Below are positions 6,723-8,809 of a DNA stretch of 8,809 bases, piece after piece. Below the pieces are notes generated by a model. The model saw only the letters and a list, made by a program, of their open reading frames with translations, was not told the origin of the DNA and ran no database searches. The stretch spans positions 3,900 to 12,708 of the forward strand of contig JAESRR010000271.1 in the NCBI GenBank assembly GCA_016764535.1, written 5' to 3'. The position numbers were made by a program, and so were the translations under genes. This DNA is from Cohaesibacteraceae bacterium. GTDB lineage: Bacteria; Pseudomonadota; Alphaproteobacteria; Rhizobiales; Cohaesibacteraceae. Each line of letters opens with the position of its first letter. The first letter of the stretch is position 1.

Positions 6723-8306
6723 ATGCTCTTGCGTAAAATAATTCGATTTTACATGGTGAATCTGCCGGGAGGCTGGCAAACGGGACATATATTTATGCAA
6801 TTTTTATTGTTGGCCGCCAGTTTTCTTGTGCTGTCGTTGGCCGCCAGTTCGCCAACGCTTTCCATTGAAAAATCCATGCCCGGCAATGGTCCGGTGAAAT
6901 TGGTCACCGGCGCGTCTGCATTGCAAAACATGCGTACCTGTGATCAGGCGGTCGCCGATCCTGTCAATCAGGATAATCCACCAGATATCAAGGGCGTTGT
7001 GTGGCGGGACGTCGACGCTGCACTCGCTATCAAACTTTGTTTAAAAGCGTTGGCTGATAGTCCCGGGCATTTACGGGCCACTTTTAATCTTGGTCGTGCA
7101 TACGATGTTGCCGGAGATGCTAAAAAGGCGGCTGGGCTCCATATGACTGGGGCAAAGGCCGGTTATGCCATGGCACAGGCTGATCTGGGCGCTTTGTATC
7201 AGGCAGGTGTTGGAGTGCCCCGGGACCTGAAACTTGCCGCCAGGTGGTTTGAAAAGAGTGCACAACAAGGCAATGCCTATGCCCGGCACCGGATTGGTCA
7301 ATTGCTGATGGATGGCAAAGGTCTCGAGCAGGACCCGGGCAAGGCCGTCAGCTGGTACATCAAATCAGCTTCGCAGAATTATGCAAAGGCACAATACAGC
7401 CTTGGCTGGGCCTATGTTAATGGTCGCGGCGTCGATAAAGACCTCAGATACGGCTTCGCCTGGTACATGAAAGCAGCTGAACAGGGACTTGCCAAAGCCC
7501 AGAATGTTATTGGTTGGGCATTTGAAAAAGGTATTGGTGTTGCCCCGAACGCCAAACAGTCGATTGCCTGGTATCAAAAAGCCGCAAATCAGGGATTTGC
7601 CAAAGCCCAGATTAATCTTGCCTATGCCTACAAAAATGGTCGTGGCGTTGGTGTTGACAAGGGGCAGAGCTTTCTGTGGTATTTGAAGGCAGCAAAACAG
7701 GGCGACGCAGCGGCGCAGGCCAGTGTTGGAGCAGCCTTGTTTAACGGCAACGGCGTTGCCAAAGACCAGACCATAGCGCTTGGATGGTATCGCAAGTCAG
7801 CAGATCAGAGCAATCTTCTTGCCCAGGCGAGCCTTGGAATTGCCAACTGGTTTGGCATGGGAGTACCAGTAAACATTCCAAAGGCTATTAAATGGTTCAA
7901 ACTGGCTGCCGCACAGGGAGATTCTGCATCACATTATTATATCGGGCTGGCGGCGATGCATGGCTATGTTGGTTCGAGGGATATGTCAGCTGCCCTAAAG
8001 TCGTTTCGCAATGCGGCAAATTTGGGCCATGGCGAGGCTGCAGCAGAACTGGGCACGCTCTATAGTCTGGGAGTGAAGGCAGACCACGACCCCAAACAGG
8101 CAGTTGAATTGTTTCACAAAGCTGCGGAAAAGAATGTGCCGCTGGCATTTGTGCGGCTTGGCGAAGCCTACGAGCTTGGGCTTGGTGTCAGGATTGACAA
8201 GACACTTGCTAAAATCTGGTATCAAAAAGCACTTGATGCGGGATATAGCCTGGAGCAAATCAACAAAATGGTTAAGCTTCAACGATTGTTGAACGAGCTC
8301 AATTAA
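6723..8306 (+). CDS. Secreted protein with about ten Sel1 repeats
   Basis: 527 residues from ATG 6723. This start gives MLLRKIIRF, resembling in frame the MVLRLIAF start of the caspase genes, and supplies positive charges before the hydrophobic signal segment (residues 27-42, LLLAASFLVLSLAAS). It has no good ribosome site. ATG 6795, with a GGGA ten bases ahead, would give a 503-residue product starting right at the hydrophobic core. The Cys-Cys module lies at residues 73-106, followed by ten nearly unbroken 36-residue Sel1 repeats (residues 145-509) with motifs such as GWAYVNGRGVDKD and WYQKAANQG. There is no caspase domain and no tail. Sel1 solenoids bind other proteins and are common in envelope and signalling adaptors. 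The gene starts 30 bases after the caspase gene and is likely co-transcribed, so it may present or inhibit the caspase-like enzymes, but this is inference. Confidence 0.9.
   Translation: MLLRKIIRFYMVNLPGGWQTGHIFMQFLLLAASFLVLSLAASSPTLSIEKSMPGNGPVKLVTGASALQNMRTCDQAVADPVNQDNPPDIKGVVWRDVDAALAIKLCLKALADSPGHLRATFNLGRAYDVAGDAKKAAGLHMTGAKAGYAMAQADLGALYQAGVGVPRDLKLAARWFEKSAQQGNAYARHRIGQLLMDGKGLEQDPGKAVSWYIKSASQNYAKAQYSLGWAYVNGRGVDKDLRYGFAWYMKAAEQGLAKAQNVIGWAFEKGIGVAPNAKQSIAWYQKAANQGFAKAQINLAYAYKNGRGVGVDKGQSFLWYLKAAKQGDAAAQASVGAALFNGNGVAKDQTIALGWYRKSADQSNLLAQASLGIANWFGMGVPVNIPKAIKWFKLAAAQGDSASHYYIGLAAMHGYVGSRDMSAALKSFRNAANLGHGEAAAELGTLYSLGVKADHDPKQAVELFHKAAEKNVPLAFVRLGEAYELGLGVRIDKTLAKIWYQKALDAGYSLEQINKMVKLQRLLNELN
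6810..6849 (+). repeat. 13-base direct repeat inside the signal-peptide coding region
   Basis: TTGGCCGCCAGTT occurs at 6810-6822 and again at 6837-6849, offset by 27 bases (nine codons). It encodes the repeated LAAS in the hydrophobic segment LLAASFLVLSLAASS. This could be a small in-frame duplication that lengthened the signal peptide. Loss or gain of a unit by slippage would keep the frame. Confidence 0.6.
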
Positions 8307-8335
8307 CAGGTCCTGCCGCCGGCTTTGGCACCTGT
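8306..8335 (+). terminator. Hairpin at the end of the array (possible terminator or 3' stabiliser)
   Basis: ACAGGT at 8306-8311 pairs with ACCTGT at 8330-8335. Inside, GCC pairs with GGC after a three-base bulge, giving about nine pairs. It begins on the last base of the Sel1 gene's stop codon. No run of T follows, so it is not a classical intrinsic terminator; it may mark a processed 3' end. Confidence 0.35.
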
Positions 8336-8364
8336 GACCAACCATGGATTTATCGATTAAAATG

Positions 8365-8401
8365 TGAGACCCTTGCGTCTCAATACTGCATTGAGGTGCG
8401 A
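8365..8401 (+). promoter_or_regulatory. Two mutually exclusive RNA hairpins upstream of the membrane regulator gene
   Basis: TGAGAC (8365-8370) can pair with GTCTCA (8377-8382). Alternatively, 8373-8384 can pair with 8390-8401 around the loop ACTGC, giving 12 pairs including three G-U. The second uses the bases needed by the first, an arrangement seen in attenuators. The G-U pairs favour the + strand RNA. No T-run follows, and the hairpin ends 28 bases before the next start codon. Folding was done by hand. Confidence 0.35.
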
Positions 8402-8429
8402 CTGGTTAAGGGTTGGTGAGTTGGAATTA

Positions 8430-8809
8430 ATGAGTGCGCTCGACATATTTCTTCGCGGTGGCGTATCCATTTTGCTGCTGATTATTGCATTGGCCTTTGG
8501 CTGGCAAAAACAATTTGACCGGAAATCGATTTGTGTGATTGCTGTCTGTGTCGGCATGACAGCCTATATACTGGTATCGACGCCCAACCTTCCCGAATTT
8601 CCTGTTCTTATCGATGTTTCTCTTGGTATGCTTGCCGCGACCGGTCCTGTTCTGGTGTATTGGGCCAGCGCTGAATTGTTCCTCGATCACCTGGTTTTCA
8701 AGTGGTGGCATCCGGTTGCCGTTTTGATTGTCACAGTCGGTGCCTGGCTCATCCCGGTGGTCGAACAAACGGGCCTTCTGCGTGGTGTGGTAGTGCTGCT
8801 CTTGTATTT
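8430..8809 (+). CDS. N-terminal membrane region of a probable membrane-bound AraC-type regulator (partial)
   Basis: Opens at ATG 8430 and stays open to the window end (126 codons), so the C-terminus is missing. The translation begins MSALDIFLRGGVSILLLI and has hydrophobic segments near residues 9-24, 34-50, 60-78, 94-110 and from 115, separated by short charged loops such as WQKQFDRKS. The pattern LFLRGG at the start and YWASAELFLDHLVFKWWHP around residues 76-95 recalls the multi-pass N-terminal half of proteins whose C-terminal half is an AraC-type helix-turn-helix domain. That DNA-binding domain is outside the window, so this call rests on memory of the family. A generic membrane protein is the alternative. 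It follows the array in the same direction, 123 bases downstream, behind folded RNA, so it may be a separate unit or a read-through partner. Confidence 0.8.
   Translation, partial: MSALDIFLRGGVSILLLIIALAFGWQKQFDRKSICVIAVCVGMTAYILVSTPNLPEFPVLIDVSLGMLAATGPVLVYWASAELFLDHLVFKWWHPVAVLIVTVGAWLIPVVEQTGLLRGVVVLLLY

Noticed and set aside
7140..8250. Regular periodicity of about 108 bases, considered as a DNA repeat array or CRISPR
   Set aside because: The period equals 36 codons and reflects Sel1 protein repeats; the DNA units are diverged and lie in one open frame.
8427..8768. Minus-strand reading frame opposite the membrane protein
   Set aside because: The + strand frame gives regularly spaced membrane segments and family-like motifs, while the antisense product is polar with no recognisable feature.

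Overview
The window comes from a bacterium, most likely a proteobacterium and probably an alphaproteobacterium. This is an inference from the family style: secreted caspase-like/Sel1 fusion proteins and a membrane-anchored AraC-type regulator are familiar there, and base composition is moderate. I see no tRNA, rRNA, CRISPR array, transposase or phage gene.

Most of the window is one tandem, same-direction family of related genes on the + strand. In order: the 3' end of a first member (to 134); a Sel1-repeat gene without a caspase domain (2042-2953); a full-length gene with signal peptide, caspase domain, Cys-Cys domain, Sel1 repeats and peptidoglycan-binding-like tail (3049-5040); a second caspase gene without the tail (5127-6692); and a secreted Sel1-only gene with about ten repeats (6723-8306). 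The four complete members share a module in which two cysteines are separated by exactly 32 residues, just before the Sel1 repeats. Their 5' ends are also related: a Shine-Dalgarno/ATG block coding for MVLR precedes the two caspase genes and the Sel1 gene at 2042, and a diverged MLLR version opens the last gene. The array therefore looks like a product of gene duplication followed by gain and loss of domains.

Two adjacent minus-strand genes (971-171 and 1827-1027) are inserted between the first and second array members. They encode 266-residue paralogs that resemble the Imm11/DUF1629 immunity-protein family. No toxin gene is visible beside them. The interval 1828-2041 separates them from the array and carries a plausible sigma70-type promoter overlapped by a perfect inverted repeat.

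Downstream of the array, 8307-8429 contains hairpin-forming sequence, two parts of which are mutually exclusive. The window ends inside a multi-membrane-segment protein (8430 onward) that resembles the N-terminal half of a membrane-bound AraC-type regulator.

Working model (inference): the array encodes exported proteins acting in the periplasm or at the cell envelope. The caspase-domain members would be proteases, and the Sel1 members would be protein-binding scaffolds or partners that share the Cys-Cys module.
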